In this document: positions 9,795 through 20,828 of the stretch, piece by piece | How positions within the stretch are numbered: position 1 is the stretch's first letter | How the letters are laid out: each line of letters starts with the position of its first letter | Source of the DNA: a bacterium | Lineage (GTDB): Bacteria > Patescibacteriota > Minisyncoccia > Phycocordibacterales > UBA9973 | Reading direction: 5' to 3' | Assembly: GCA_021831595.1 (NCBI GenBank) | Contig: JAKBMK010000005.1 | Coordinates: 1-34,603, forward strand | DNA length: 34,603 nucleotides | Notes under the pieces: generated by a model | Databases searched by the model: none | The model's input: the letters and a program-made list of their open reading frames with translations, nothing else | What the model was told of the DNA's origin: nothing | Translations under genes and position numbers: made by a program

Positions 9795-10469
9795 ATGAAT
9801 ACAAAAAATACATTGTTAATGAAGATGGCCAGAGAATCTTTGCAGGGGAAGTGGGGTATTGCTATGATCCCCGGTCTTATTTTTTTTGTTATATCGTTGG
9901 TGTTAGGGTTTATCCCATTTATTGGTCAGATAGCTTCTTTCTTAGTGGCAGGACCTCTTGCTCTGGGAATTGCAATGTTTTTTCTCTCTATAGCTAGAGG
10001 TCAAGAAACAAAGACTGAACAAATGTTCCATGGTTTCAATGATTTTGGCCGAGCATTTCTTACTTATATCTTAATGGTGATATTTATAATACTCTGGTCA
10101 CTTCTACTTATAATTCCTGGTGTCATTGCCGCTCTTTCTTATGCGATGACATTTTATATCTTGGCAGACAATCCTTCTATTGGAGCAAATGAAGCAATAG
10201 ATAAAAGTAAGGTAATGATGAAGGGGTATAAATTAAAATTGTTAGGATTGTCACTTCTATTTTTCCTCCTAGGAATTTTATGTATTTTGACTCTTGGTAT
10301 AGGGTTCTTGTGGCTATATCCATATGCACAAGTAACAATGGCTAAGTTCTATGAAGATATCAAAAATAATTCAAAAGAAATAAAAGAAGTAAAAGTTGAG
10401 CCTGTACAAGAGATAAAGGAAGATGTGAAAGTTGAATCAGTGACAGAAGATCCAAAACAAGTAGCTTAA
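9795..10469 (+). CDS. DUF975-like integral membrane protein
   Basis: Multi-TM ORF; NPSIGANEAIDKSKVMMKGYKLKLLGLSLLFF motif. Confidence 0.65.
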   Translation: MNTKNTLLMKMARESLQGKWGIAMIPGLIFFVISLVLGFIPFIGQIASFLVAGPLALGIAMFFLSIARGQETKTEQMFHGFNDFGRAFLTYILMVIFIILWSLLLIIPGVIAALSYAMTFYILADNPSIGANEAIDKSKVMMKGYKLKLLGLSLLFFLLGILCILTLGIGFLWLYPYAQVTMAKFYEDIKNNSKEIKEVKVEPVQEIKEDVKVESVTEDPKQVA

Positions 10470-10481
10470 ATATAAATTTTT

Positions 10482-10507
10482 AAATAGCCCCCTTGGGGGG
10501 CTATTTT
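10482..10507. terminator. Convergent terminator
   Basis: AAATAGCCCCC-TT-GGGGGGCTATTT. Confidence 0.75.
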
Positions 10508-11232
10508 TATTGCAGCTTTCCTAAGTGATGCTTTAAAGTGTAGATCCAATCTTCTTCATTCTCAGGATTTTGTTCTTTTTGGGTGAGCATCCAGTCGAGA
10601 TAACTCGAGTCAGTTCTGGCTACTTCAGCGACGGTCTTGCCATTGTGTTTGCCAAAGTTAAAAATGTTCATGAGAGAAGGACGAGAGGAGATGTCTATCA
10701 TTTTTTCTATAGCTTCATCTTCACTTACACCATCTTCTTTCATTATTTTAGAAAGTAGTCTCTCGAAAAGCTTTTCAAGTACTAATACATCTCCCATAGC
10801 ATCGTGAGCAGTAGCTTCTATCTCGATATCTAGGAAGTAACGCAAGTATTGGAGTTTGTATTGAGGGATGACATTTTCTTTGTCGAGTGCTCTGGCCACG
10901 CGTAGCGTACAAATAAACTTTGTAGGCTTAATATCTTCTTTCTCAATTATTGCTAGATCAAACTTTGCATTGTGGGCAACGACGACAGCATCATCCTCTT
11001 CAAACAATTCTTTTATCTTTTTATAACCCGCACTTTCTTTGAAAGGCTCTTTGTCTGCTACCATTTTGTTTGATATGTGGGTGATAGCACTAGCTTCTGG
11101 GGGTATCATAATTGGCGGCTTGTATAATTCACAGAAGGTCTCACTACCAGTCTTATAAGCTATTTGGCAAAGAAAGTCTTTCTTTGGCTCATTACCTGTA
11201 GTCTCAGTGTCAAAAAATATAATTTTTTTCAT
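10507..11232 (-). CDS. DnaQ-like 3'-5' exonuclease
   Basis: MKKIIFFDTETTG, VVAHNAKFDLAIIEKE, ATAHDAMGDVLV (Exo I-III); C-terminal FGKHNGKTVAEVARTDSSYLDWML. Start taken at the internal Met (11232). Confidence 0.88.
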   Translation of the reverse strand: MKKIIFFDTETTGNEPKKDFLCQIAYKTGSETFCELYKPPIMIPPEASAITHISNKMVADKEPFKESAGYKKIKELFEEDDAVVVAHNAKFDLAIIEKEDIKPTKFICTLRVARALDKENVIPQYKLQYLRYFLDIEIEATAHDAMGDVLVLEKLFERLLSKIMKEDGVSEDEAIEKMIDISSRPSLMNIFNFGKHNGKTVAEVARTDSSYLDWMLTQKEQNPENEEDWIYTLKHHLGKLQ

Positions 11233-11270
11233 ATACTGGTATTCTATCATAAATTTGCTACAATATAGGC

Positions 11271-11726
11271 ATGACATTACATGAACAAATAAAGAACAAT
11301 ATTAAGGAAAGTATGAAGGCAGGAGATAGGATCCGCCTCGAAGTTATGCGTGGGCTTGTGACTGCTTTTACTAATGAACTTGTCGCCACAGGCAAAACAC
11401 CACAAGATATGCTTACAGATGAGGAAGCGATAAAGGTTATTACTCGTGCTTCAAAGCAAAGGAAAGATTCTATCGAGCAATTTGAGAAAGGTGGACGAAC
11501 TGATCTTGTAGATATAGAGACAGATCAGCTTCATATTCTAGAAGAATTTTTACCAAAACTTATGGACGAAAATGAGATAGAAGAAGTTGTGAAAGACAAG
11601 ATAGCAGAACTGGGAGCAGTAGATAAAACTAAAAAAGGCATGTTCATGGCGTCTATTATGAAGGATTTGAAAGGTAAGGCCGATGGAGCACTTGTCAAAG
11701 AAGTTGTAGATAGACTATTCGTATAG
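11271..11726 (+). CDS. GatB/YqeY domain protein
   Basis: MTLHEQIKNNIKESMKAGDRIRLEVMRGL ... KQRKDSIEQFEKGGRTDLV ... ILEEFLPKLMDENEIE. Confidence 0.92.
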   Translation: MTLHEQIKNNIKESMKAGDRIRLEVMRGLVTAFTNELVATGKTPQDMLTDEEAIKVITRASKQRKDSIEQFEKGGRTDLVDIETDQLHILEEFLPKLMDENEIEEVVKDKIAELGAVDKTKKGMFMASIMKDLKGKADGALVKEVVDRLFV

Positions 11727-11731
11727 ATCAT

Positions 11732-12352
11732 ATGGAGCATATTTCTATTTCTGCAATACATCGTTTTGTCGAAGTTCATGCTCTATGGGCTTATATTATT
11801 TTGTACCTTGGAGTAATTATTGAAGGAGAGATTGTAGTGATTTTTGCTGGAATATTTTCATTTCTTGGATCGATAAATCTTTTTATTGCATTTGCGGCCA
11901 TTGTTTTGGGTGGAATTACAAAATCTTTTCTAGGATATACGATAGGTTATTATCTGAACAAACATCATTCGCACAAGCCAGTAATAAGTAAAATAGAAAG
12001 AAGAATTTCCTACTTTTTACCTCGCTTTAAAGAGAAACCATTCTGGTCAATTTTTATTTCTAGATTCTTTCTACTAGGTATTGGTTGGTTCACTCTTGTT
12101 TTTGCTGGATATAAAAATATTGCAATTAAGCTTTATGCAAAGGCAGAAGCATTGAGTCTAGCTTTATGGTCTATCGGATTCCTTGCTCTTGGTCACTTCT
12201 TCGGCTATACTGCGCTATCGATCAGTCGAGATGTCCGCAAGGTTTTAGTTCTTATACTTATTTTCTTCATACTGTTCTTTATATTAGAGAAGATAATAGC
12301 TTTCGTAGTAGAATTATTTACAATTAAGGATTTTGATGAATACGAAGAATAA
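11732..12352 (+). CDS. DedA-family membrane protein
   Basis: Multi-TM; GVIIEGEIVVIFAGIFSFLGSINL, ISRFFLLGIGWFTLVFAG. Confidence 0.7.
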   Translation: MEHISISAIHRFVEVHALWAYIILYLGVIIEGEIVVIFAGIFSFLGSINLFIAFAAIVLGGITKSFLGYTIGYYLNKHHSHKPVISKIERRISYFLPRFKEKPFWSIFISRFFLLGIGWFTLVFAGYKNIAIKLYAKAEALSLALWSIGFLALGHFFGYTALSISRDVRKVLVLILIFFILFFILEKIIAFVVELFTIKDFDEYEE

Positions 12353-12355
12353 TAT

Positions 12356-13270
12356 ATGTCATTTTTAACAAAGAAAAAAATATGTGTCACACACAATGGA
12401 GCCTTCCATACTGATGATCTTTTTGCTACTGCGGCACTCTCAATATTAAACAATGGAAACATTAAAATTATCCGTACACGTGATGCCGAGATATTTAAAA
12501 AGGCAGACTATATATATGATGTAGGGGGGGACTATAACCCCGATAATAACATTTTTGATCACCATCAGAAGGGAGGAGCCGGCAACAGAGAAAGCGGAAT
12601 CCCATATTCTTCTTTTGGACTTATTTGGAAAACATATGGTGAAAAAATTTGTGGGTCAAAAGAGGTAGCAGATATGATAGACAAGAAAATAGTAGAACCG
12701 ATAGATGCGATAGACAATGGTATGGATATCACTGTCTCTAAATTTAAAGATGTCGAACAATACACGGTAAACAATATATTTAAAGCTTTTTATCCAACTT
12801 GGGATGAAGATGTTCTCGATGTTGATAAAATATTTGAAGGAGAGGTCAAAAAAATAATTCCTTTATTGAAAAGAGAAATAGAAGTTGCAAAATCGAATAT
12901 AAAAGGTGAAAAAATAATAATGGAAGATTATAATAATTCTCAAGACAAAAGAATTGTAATACTAAGCAAACCCTTCCATCGATTTTTAGTTAGAGATGTC
13001 TTGCCTCGATTGCCTGAACCTTTGTATTATGTTTGTCCAAGTGGTCACAGTAGTGAATGGAAGGTTGAAACGGTAAGTGTCACTCCGGACACCATGGAAA
13101 GCCGAAAACTATTTCCTGAAAGCTGGCGTGGTTTTACAAATGGTGATCCAAAACTAAGAGAAGTAACTGGTATAGATGATATTATCTTTTGTCATAAGTC
13201 AGGATATTTGATTCATGTTAAATCTAAAGAAAGTGCTATAAAACTTGCTGAAAAAGCATTAATAGCGTAA
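12356..13270 (+). CDS. MYG1-like (UPF0160) family protein
   Basis: CVTHNGAFHTDDLFATAAL, IYDVGGDYNPDNNIFDHHQKGGAG. Confidence 0.9.
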   Translation: MSFLTKKKICVTHNGAFHTDDLFATAALSILNNGNIKIIRTRDAEIFKKADYIYDVGGDYNPDNNIFDHHQKGGAGNRESGIPYSSFGLIWKTYGEKICGSKEVADMIDKKIVEPIDAIDNGMDITVSKFKDVEQYTVNNIFKAFYPTWDEDVLDVDKIFEGEVKKIIPLLKREIEVAKSNIKGEKIIMEDYNNSQDKRIVILSKPFHRFLVRDVLPRLPEPLYYVCPSGHSSEWKVETVSVTPDTMESRKLFPESWRGFTNGDPKLREVTGIDDIIFCHKSGYLIHVKSKESAIKLAEKALIA

Positions 13271-13284
13271 GTTGTATAAACAAT

Positions 13285-14250
13285 ATGTTTATTGATGAAA
13301 TAAAATTTTTTGCAAAAGCGGGCCGCGGTGGAGACGGGGTTGTTCGCTGGCGCCGTGAGAAGTTCATCGACAAAGGTGGGCCAAACGGTGGCGATGGTGG
13401 TAGAGGTGGCGATATATATGCAGTGGCTGTACAAGACATTCACATTCTTTCTCGTTATAAACACAAGAAAGAGTGGAGAGGAAATGATGGAGAAGAAGGT
13501 GCTGGAGGGAGTCGTCATGGTAAAGATGGGGAAGATTTGATAATCGAATTACCTATAGGCTCTATCATCACAAATATTGAAAGTGGAGCATCTGTCTCAC
13601 TTGAAGAAGTTGGACAAAAAGAGCTTTTATTAAAAGGAGGAGTAGGAGGTTATGGTAATGAGCAATTCAAAACTTCTATTAATACAACACCCACAACTGC
13701 AACGAAAGGTAAAACCGGAGAGGAAGGGAACTTTAAAGTAGAATTAGAACTTTTTGCAGAGATAGGTTTGATTGGTCTTCCAAATGCAGGGAAATCATCT
13801 CTTCTAAATGCGATTACAAACGCCGATGCAAAAATTGGTAGTTATCAGTTCACAACTCTTGATCCAAACTTGGGAGATTTTCATGGCCATATCATTGCTG
13901 ATATTCCAGGTCTTATTGAAGGAGCTTCAAAAGGCAAGGGCCTCGGTATTAAATTTCTGAAGCACGTGAAGCGTACTCGCATGCTTGCCCATCTAGTCTC
14001 TCTTGAGAATGAGAATCCGATGAAAGCTTATAAAGAAATTAGAAAGGAACTCGGAGCTTACGATAAGACTCTCCTAGAAAAGAAAGAGGTTGTAGTACTT
14101 ACCAAAACTGATGTTATAGACGATCCAAAGAAGATAGAAAAAATTAAAAAAGAATTTGAGAAAAATGGCTCTACCATTTTGACCTTGTCTTTGTATGATG
14201 ATAAGTCCCTAAAACAACTCATAGATGGGCTTATAAAAATGTTGAGATAA
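13285..14250 (+). CDS. obg: GTPase Obg/CgtA
   Basis: Gly-rich Obg fold (FFAKAGRGGDGVVRWRREKFIDKGGPNGGDGGRGGDIYA) plus GLPNAGKSS and DIPGLIEGAS. Confidence 0.97.
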   Translation: MFIDEIKFFAKAGRGGDGVVRWRREKFIDKGGPNGGDGGRGGDIYAVAVQDIHILSRYKHKKEWRGNDGEEGAGGSRHGKDGEDLIIELPIGSIITNIESGASVSLEEVGQKELLLKGGVGGYGNEQFKTSINTTPTTATKGKTGEEGNFKVELELFAEIGLIGLPNAGKSSLLNAITNADAKIGSYQFTTLDPNLGDFHGHIIADIPGLIEGASKGKGLGIKFLKHVKRTRMLAHLVSLENENPMKAYKEIRKELGAYDKTLLEKKEVVVLTKTDVIDDPKKIEKIKKEFEKNGSTILTLSLYDDKSLKQLIDGLIKMLR

Positions 14251-14292
14251 ATAAGGTTGTTAAAATATTTTGTAATAGTATAATTAGTCTAT

Positions 14293-15042
14293 ATGAAAAA
14301 GATAAACATTCTAAGCCTAGTTTTTGTTAGTCTCTTTTTATTACCATTGTTAGTTTCAGCTGATGTTATTCCTAGTAATTCACACCCTGTTAATAGATGC
14401 GTTAAGATAATTAATCTAAGTTCTTTCCCCGAAATTACTTTAACTGGCTTTATCTCGGGTCCTATGGTAGATAAAGATGATAAGGATGATACAACTTTTA
14501 CTGTTAAGGCAAATGAGTGTCTTTCTGCTGGATATAAATTTAACACCTTAGATATTTATTGGAATACGGCTGATAAAATTGGAGTCATAGACACAGATAA
14601 AATTCTATACAATAATTTACTAACATATGGTGGCTATATAGATAATAAGTCTCCTATAAATAAACAAACTGTAGAGTATTCCATAACTAAATCCCAGGAC
14701 GGAAAATATTCTTTGTATAAATCTAAAACTACCACCGGCTTTAATAACGGTGACCCAGAAAGAATTGATAGTTTTAATAATCTTGGACAGTTTGTCAAAG
14801 AAGTATATAAGGATGACAAAATTACAAAAAGTTTAAAAATGGGGTTAAAGAATGATTTACAAGTCAAACATCTTCAGCTTGTTTTGAATAAGGCTTTAGG
14901 TTTATCTTTGGCCACGGATGGTTCTTTTGGTCTTAGTACGAAGAAAGCCGTAATGTCTTTCCAGAAGAATAAGGGCTTGTTTGCTGATGGTGCTGTAGGA
15001 ACAAAAACAATTTCTGAACTTAACAAGATTTCAATTAAGTAA
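14293..15042 (+). CDS. Secreted protein with C-terminal peptidoglycan-binding domain
   Basis: Signal peptide; VKHLQLVLNKALGLSLATDGSFGLSTKKAVMSFQKNKGLFADGAVGTKT (PG_binding_1-like). Confidence 0.8.
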   Translation: MKKINILSLVFVSLFLLPLLVSADVIPSNSHPVNRCVKIINLSSFPEITLTGFISGPMVDKDDKDDTTFTVKANECLSAGYKFNTLDIYWNTADKIGVIDTDKILYNNLLTYGGYIDNKSPINKQTVEYSITKSQDGKYSLYKSKTTTGFNNGDPERIDSFNNLGQFVKEVYKDDKITKSLKMGLKNDLQVKHLQLVLNKALGLSLATDGSFGLSTKKAVMSFQKNKGLFADGAVGTKTISELNKISIK

Positions 15043-15043
15043 A

Positions 15044-15385
15044 ATGTCATACGAAAATTATTTTCTGATCTCTCTATTCTTGACCCTGGTGGTCGAGATT
15101 CCTGTTCTGTATTTAATTTCTAGATATTTTTATAAAGTTAATAATAATTGGAATATAGTTTTATCAGGTATTTTAGCTTCGGTTTTAACCTTGCCATATT
15201 TTTGGTTTGTTCTACCTGCTTTTATTATAAACAGGTCTATATATGTATTTGCTGGAGAATCTATGATTATTCTAGTGGAGGCTTTTATCTATTTTAAGTT
15301 GTTAAAATTAAAATTTAAGCAAGCTTTAGCTATTTCCCTAATTGCGAATCTGGCTTCGATTTTGGTGGGGCTATTGATTGGGTAA
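15044..15385 (+). CDS. Small integral membrane protein
   Basis: 113 aa hydrophobic ORF immediately after the preceding gene. Confidence 0.55.
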   Translation: MSYENYFLISLFLTLVVEIPVLYLISRYFYKVNNNWNIVLSGILASVLTLPYFWFVLPAFIINRSIYVFAGESMIILVEAFIYFKLLKLKFKQALAISLIANLASILVGLLIG

Positions 15386-15387
15386 AC

Positions 15388-15416
15388 AAAAAGAGCAATC
15401 TAAATTGCTCTTTTTT
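15388..15416 (+). terminator. Rho-independent terminator
   Basis: AAAAAGAGCAAT-CTAA-ATTGCTCTTTTTT. Confidence 0.8.
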
Positions 15417-15420
15417 ATGT

Positions 15421-15495
15421 GTGCCCCGTGAGGGAATCGAACCCCCGACCATCTCCTTAAGAGGGAGCTGCTCTACCAGCTGAGCTAACAGGGCA
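15421..15495 (-). tRNA. tRNA-Lys (anticodon CTT), CCA not encoded
   Basis: Reverse complement TGCCCTGTTAGCTCAGCTGGTAGAGCAGCTCCCTCTTAAGGAGATGGTCGGGGGTTCGATTCCCTCACGGGGCA; anticodon loop CTCTTAA. Confidence 0.92.
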
Positions 15496-15577
15496 TGTCA
15501 GCTAATCTAAAACTTCCGTAATTATTACAGAAAAAAGAGATTTTGTAAACTATATTAGAAGTTGTATAATAAACATT

Positions 15578-15796
15578 ATGAAGAATTTAGAAAATTTTTA
15601 TGGAAGTGATGATGAATTATCAAGTATGACTGGGGCTGGTACTTCAGAGGATAAATTAGAAAAAGAGAAGACTATACCATCTATACACGATTCTAAATCG
15701 GATAATACTGAACACGAACGTTCGTATATTAGTTCAAAATCAGAAGAATTTTCTTCTAGAGACTATTATAAAGAAGTTTTAAAAAATAATAAATAA
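15578..15796 (+). CDS. Hypothetical small acidic/Ser-rich protein
   Basis: 72 aa ORF with TATAAT 7 nt before ATG; no family recognised. Confidence 0.5.
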   Translation: MKNLENFYGSDDELSSMTGAGTSEDKLEKEKTIPSIHDSKSDNTEHERSYISSKSEEFSSRDYYKEVLKNNK

Positions 15797-15802
15797 TTTT
15801 TT

Positions 15803-16063
15803 ATGAAAGAATTTGGTCCAAATATAGAGGGAGATGGGCAATATAAAATTGATTTTGAAAAAGGAGTCGAAACTCCTTCAGTTTCTGAAAACAACGAAGA
15901 GAAAGATTTTAACGATAATATAGATGAGGGTTATGTAAATGAAAATGCAGAGGATCTATATGGCAGATACAACAGAATAGCAATAGAGAAAAAAGCTGAA
16001 AAAGCCGAAGAAAGAAAGCATCCCAGACCACCATTATTCCCAGACTTTGATCATTTAAAGTAA
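15803..16063 (+). CDS. Hypothetical small charged protein
   Basis: 86 aa ORF followed by a terminator; no family recognised. Confidence 0.5.
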   Translation: MKEFGPNIEGDGQYKIDFEKGVETPSVSENNEEKDFNDNIDEGYVNENAEDLYGRYNRIAIEKKAEKAEERKHPRPPLFPDFDHLK

Positions 16064-16079
16064 GATCTATTATTTAGAG

Positions 16080-16111
16080 CTAAAAACCCTTTATTTTTAA
16101 AGGGTTTTTAG
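16080..16111 (+). terminator. Rho-independent terminator
   Basis: CTAAAAACCCTTTA-tttt-TAAAGGGTTTTTAG. Confidence 0.75.
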
Positions 16112-16136
16112 ATTGATGTATGAGACCCTGAAAAGC

Positions 16137-16164
16137 TTGACTTCTTTATTTATATGTATATAAT
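16137..16164 (+). promoter_or_regulatory. Probable rRNA promoter (TTGACT-N16-TATAAT)
   Basis: TTGACT 16137-16142, TATAAT 16159-16164, about 190 nt upstream of the mature 16S 5' end. Confidence 0.7.
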
Positions 16165-16329
16165 AGTCCTTACAGTCTGATGTCTATCTGACTGTTTTAA
16201 TTTCTTTGAAAATTATATAGTTATGTATCATAAATCGCCGAGATTATTTTATAATCGAGGCAACGCAAAATAAGTAAGTCTCGCGAAACGCGCGAGACGA
16301 TAATCCAGTTTAAGGACACAAAAGTATTT

Positions 16330-16348
16330 TTTCTTTTGTTCCGTTCTA
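16330..16348 (+). repeat. 5' arm of 16S precursor processing stem (pairs with 18029-18047)
   Basis: TTTCTTTTGTTCCGTTCTA is a 19-nt perfect reverse complement of TAGAACGGAACAAAAGAAA. Confidence 0.85.
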
Positions 16349-16349
16349 T

Positions 16350-17903
<1,554 letters not shown>

Positions 17904-18028
17904 GAAATCGATCTCTCGTTCTTTATAACGAGTCGATCTTATTGAGTCGATATTGTGTTGCTCAATTGACAACACAATGGTCTAGATGTGCTACGACCTA
18001 AAAGCACATTGACTGATGGAAAGACATC

Positions 18029-18047
18029 TAGAACGGAACAAAAGAAA
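18029..18047 (+). repeat. 3' arm of 16S precursor processing stem
   Basis: See 16330-16348. Confidence 0.85.
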
Positions 18048-18088
18048 GGATACTTATGATTGATACACTTCTATATAATAAAGAAAAA

Positions 18089-18116
18089 TAAAAAACTCGC
18101 TTCGGCGAGTTTTTTA
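18089..18116 (+). terminator. Terminator directly after the 16S trailer
   Basis: AAAAACTCGC-TTCG-GCGAGTTTTTT. Confidence 0.88.
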
Positions 18117-18170
18117 TTTATTTTAGTGTTATAATATTTAAGTCTATTTTATTATTATTAAAAAATATTT

Positions 18171-19988
18171 ATGACAACACCAGAACTTATTCAATATGTG
18201 AAAAATGAGGTAGCCAAAGGAACAACAAGAGAAGTTATTTCAGGCAAATTAAAGATGCAGGGTTGGACAGACCTAGATGTTCTAGAAGTATTCAATATTA
18301 TAAATCAGCCATCACCCGAGTCGGTCCATCCTGTACAATCTCCTGTAACTCCTAATGTTTCGCCTATGCAACCATCCTCTCCAGCAGTTTCTTCTGCTTT
18401 GAGCCAGCTTACTTCTCTAAGCGAACAGTCTCTCCATCTCCAAAATACAAATCCAACCGTAAATCCAACTGCAAATACCATGAATCCTATTTCGGGGATT
18501 AATACGATGCAAATGCAATCCTCTTTGACACAACCCAAGTCTGGCAAGAAGTTTTTGAAGTACTTCGTTGTTATTATTGTGTTTTTGATTTTATTTATAG
18601 GAGGGGCGTTAGTTTATGCTTCAGGTTTTTTCTTGTCTACGACCAATATGTTATCTCAAATAACTGACTCTTCTAAAAATAATAAAACATTTAAATTTGA
18701 TTTTAATTTGAATATTGATGCTTCCAATATGAAGATTCCAGTAGAAAAAGATGGGATAATGGGGGACGTTAAAACAGCGGATATAAATATGGCAGGAGCA
18801 TTTGATATGAATGATACAAATAATACAAAGTTTGATAGTTCTTATGCTGTTAAAATGGGGAAGATTGATGCGGGTATAAATGTTCGTGCTTTGGATGGGA
18901 CTCTTTATTTAAATCTCACAAAAGCACCAGACTTAGGATTCTTTTCTTTGAAACCCTTTGAGAATAGATGGGTGTCTATACCCATGAAAAATAAAGATGG
19001 GCAATTAGATACAGCCAATCCTTTATTATCTGCTTCACCTGTAAAATCTGATTTTATAAACAATCTGACAGATGAGCAGAAACAACACATAACAGATATC
19101 GTTAAAAAGGCAAATTTTATAAAAATCACAAAGAAGCATTTGCCGGAAATAGTAGATGGGTCTCTATCCTATCATATTGGTTATAGTATAGATAAGGTAG
19201 GGCTTGTGTCTTTTATGAGAGGATGGACAGACTATATGAAGAGTCTAGATAAAAGTAATGATTCTCTCTCCGCAGTGCAATCAGCTGATATTAGTAAATC
19301 ACTAGAAGCCATAAATGATCTAAATGGGGAATTGTGGATTGGGGTTTTTGATAAACTTCCACACAAGATGACTATCAATATGACAGTAATAAATCCAGAA
19401 AAGAAAGAAGATGGAAGTGCCAAGGTGGCAGCCACACTAGTTTACAAAGATTGGAATAAGCCGGTAACAGTAGAAGTTCCAAGTAAGGTTGTAACAGTAG
19501 AAGAATTGATGAAAGAAATATTCGGAGGAGTGGCAAATAATACTCAGGTGAATGTAACTCCTAGTGAAGGGTTAGTTAGTCCAACATCTTCTGGGAATAT
19601 TGTCGGTAGTAATACAGAATCTTCGAACGTTGTTGTTTCTAATCCTGTTTCTCCAGATATTCATACCAGTCCTACACCAGGAGTTAAGTTAACACAAGAT
19701 GATCTGAAAAAGGAGGGTATAATGGATAGTATTAAAGCTCAAGCAAAAATATACTTTGATTTGAATAAAAGCTATAAAGGATTTTGTAGTTCAAAAGTTC
19801 AGAATGGGGCTTATCAATTCGCTATAACCTTACCTAAAGATAGTATTTATAAATGTAATGATTTTGGTAATAGTTGGGTCTCATGGGTTAAATTAAGTAA
19901 TAGTAGATATCTTTGTGTGGATGATATTATTACATCAATTGATACTATTCCGTTAGATGCACAGACAAAAAGTTGTCCTATAAGATAA
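18171..19988 (+). CDS. Membrane-anchored protein with N-terminal helical GWxxxDxxE-type domain and large ectodomain
   Basis: MTTPELIQYVKNEVAKGTTREVISGKLKMQGWTDLDVLEVFN, Pro/Ser linker, one TM (FLKYFVVIIVFLILFIGGALVYA), 400+ aa exterior. Confidence 0.8.
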   Translation: MTTPELIQYVKNEVAKGTTREVISGKLKMQGWTDLDVLEVFNIINQPSPESVHPVQSPVTPNVSPMQPSSPAVSSALSQLTSLSEQSLHLQNTNPTVNPTANTMNPISGINTMQMQSSLTQPKSGKKFLKYFVVIIVFLILFIGGALVYASGFFLSTTNMLSQITDSSKNNKTFKFDFNLNIDASNMKIPVEKDGIMGDVKTADINMAGAFDMNDTNNTKFDSSYAVKMGKIDAGINVRALDGTLYLNLTKAPDLGFFSLKPFENRWVSIPMKNKDGQLDTANPLLSASPVKSDFINNLTDEQKQHITDIVKKANFIKITKKHLPEIVDGSLSYHIGYSIDKVGLVSFMRGWTDYMKSLDKSNDSLSAVQSADISKSLEAINDLNGELWIGVFDKLPHKMTINMTVINPEKKEDGSAKVAATLVYKDWNKPVTVEVPSKVVTVEELMKEIFGGVANNTQVNVTPSEGLVSPTSSGNIVGSNTESSNVVVSNPVSPDIHTSPTPGVKLTQDDLKKEGIMDSIKAQAKIYFDLNKSYKGFCSSKVQNGAYQFAITLPKDSIYKCNDFGNSWVSWVKLSNSRYLCVDDIITSIDTIPLDAQTKSCPIR

Positions 19989-19989
19989 A

Positions 19990-20025
19990 CTAAAAATCCC
20001 TCGAATAAGTTCGAGGGATTTTTAG
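19990..20025. terminator. Rho-independent terminator, possibly bidirectional
   Basis: CTAAAAATCCCTCGAA-taag-TTCGAGGGATTTTTAG. Confidence 0.85.
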
Positions 20026-20032
20026 TTATGTG

Positions 20033-20095
20033 CTAAAGTCAGCGGGTGCTAACCTCCAACACAATTGCATATGTGAGTGCAGCCGCTGACTTTAG
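20033..20095. ncRNA. Candidate structured ncRNA (strand unknown)
   Basis: 13-bp perfect inverted repeat CTAAAGTCAGCGG / CCGCTGACTTTAG around a 37-nt loop, between two terminators and without an ORF. Confidence 0.4.
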
Positions 20096-20142
20096 GACAC
20101 AACGACTGCTACAAATATATGATAACATTTTAAATGAAAATA

Positions 20143-20170
20143 CAAAACCCCGGCCGAAGCCGGGGTTTTG
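20143..20170. terminator. Strong GC-rich terminator hairpin
   Basis: CAAAACCCCGGC-CGAA-GCCGGGGTTTTG. Confidence 0.8.
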
Positions 20171-20291
20171 CTATGCAATTGTTAAAATAAAATAATTTTT
20201 TATTTAACGTTGGAACTTAATCTCACTACAGGTAGTATAGCAAATTAATATGGTATTGTCAAGTCTCTGTATATCTGGTACTATGCATATA

Positions 20292-20645
20292 GGTTTGTAT
20301 CGGATAGATGCGCCCCGAGCGTAAGCGAGGGGTGAGGAAAGTCCGGGCACATATCCGTCGATGAGGCGGGGAGTGTAGTGGGTAATACCCATCGGTAGCA
20401 ATACCCGAGGTGCGAGCAGAGACGTCTTGGTCCGAAAGGGTCGGACATCCTTATGTAAATAAGGATGAATCCTATTGGTAACAATAGGGGTGAAACGGCT
20501 AAATCCTTACATGTGTGCAAGATCGTATTCTCTGGTTTCGGCCAGAGTCTGAATCGCTCGAGTCCGATGGTAACTTCGGACCTAGATAAATATCTATCAC
20601 TCTGACGAAAGGAGGAGAACAGAACCCGGCTTATAGATACAAACC
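20292..20645 (+). ncRNA. rnpB: RNase P RNA
   Basis: P1 GGTTTGTATC/GATACAAACC; conserved GGGGTGAGGAAAGTCCGGGC and ACAGAACCCGGCTTATAG (P4 cores). Confidence 0.95.
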
Positions 20646-20649
20646 AAAT

Positions 20650-20690
20650 AAATGAAAAACACCTTGTCCAAAGCATGGTGTTTTTCATTT
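20650..20690 (+). terminator. rnpB terminator
   Basis: AAATGAAAAACACC-N13-GGTGTTTTTCATTT. Confidence 0.8.
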
Positions 20691-20707
20691 GCGAATGTAT
20701 TAAACGA

Positions 20708-20828
20708 AAACACAAAATAAAAATGTTCTCGAGCGAACCCTTACGGAGGCCGACGGGCCGAGTACGAGCAAAATTTTCAGCAGAAAATTATTGTGTGGTG
20801 AGTCCGAGAATATTTTTATGAAGTGTTT
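20708..20828. repeat. 121-nt imperfect inverted-repeat element
   Basis: 24-nt arms AAACACaaaATAAAAATgTTCTCG / CGAGAATATTTTTATgaaGTGTTT (20/24 paired) around a GC-rich core with its own AATTTTCagcaGAAAATT hairpin. Confidence 0.6.

Noticed and set aside
15421-15421. tRNA-Lys discriminator base reads C and CCA is not encoded
   Set aside because: May be a one-base boundary uncertainty; CCA can be added post-transcriptionally, so it is not reported as an anomaly.
20204-20715. ORFs 20204..20401(-) and 20281..20715(-)
   Set aside because: They overlap RNase P RNA on the opposite strand.
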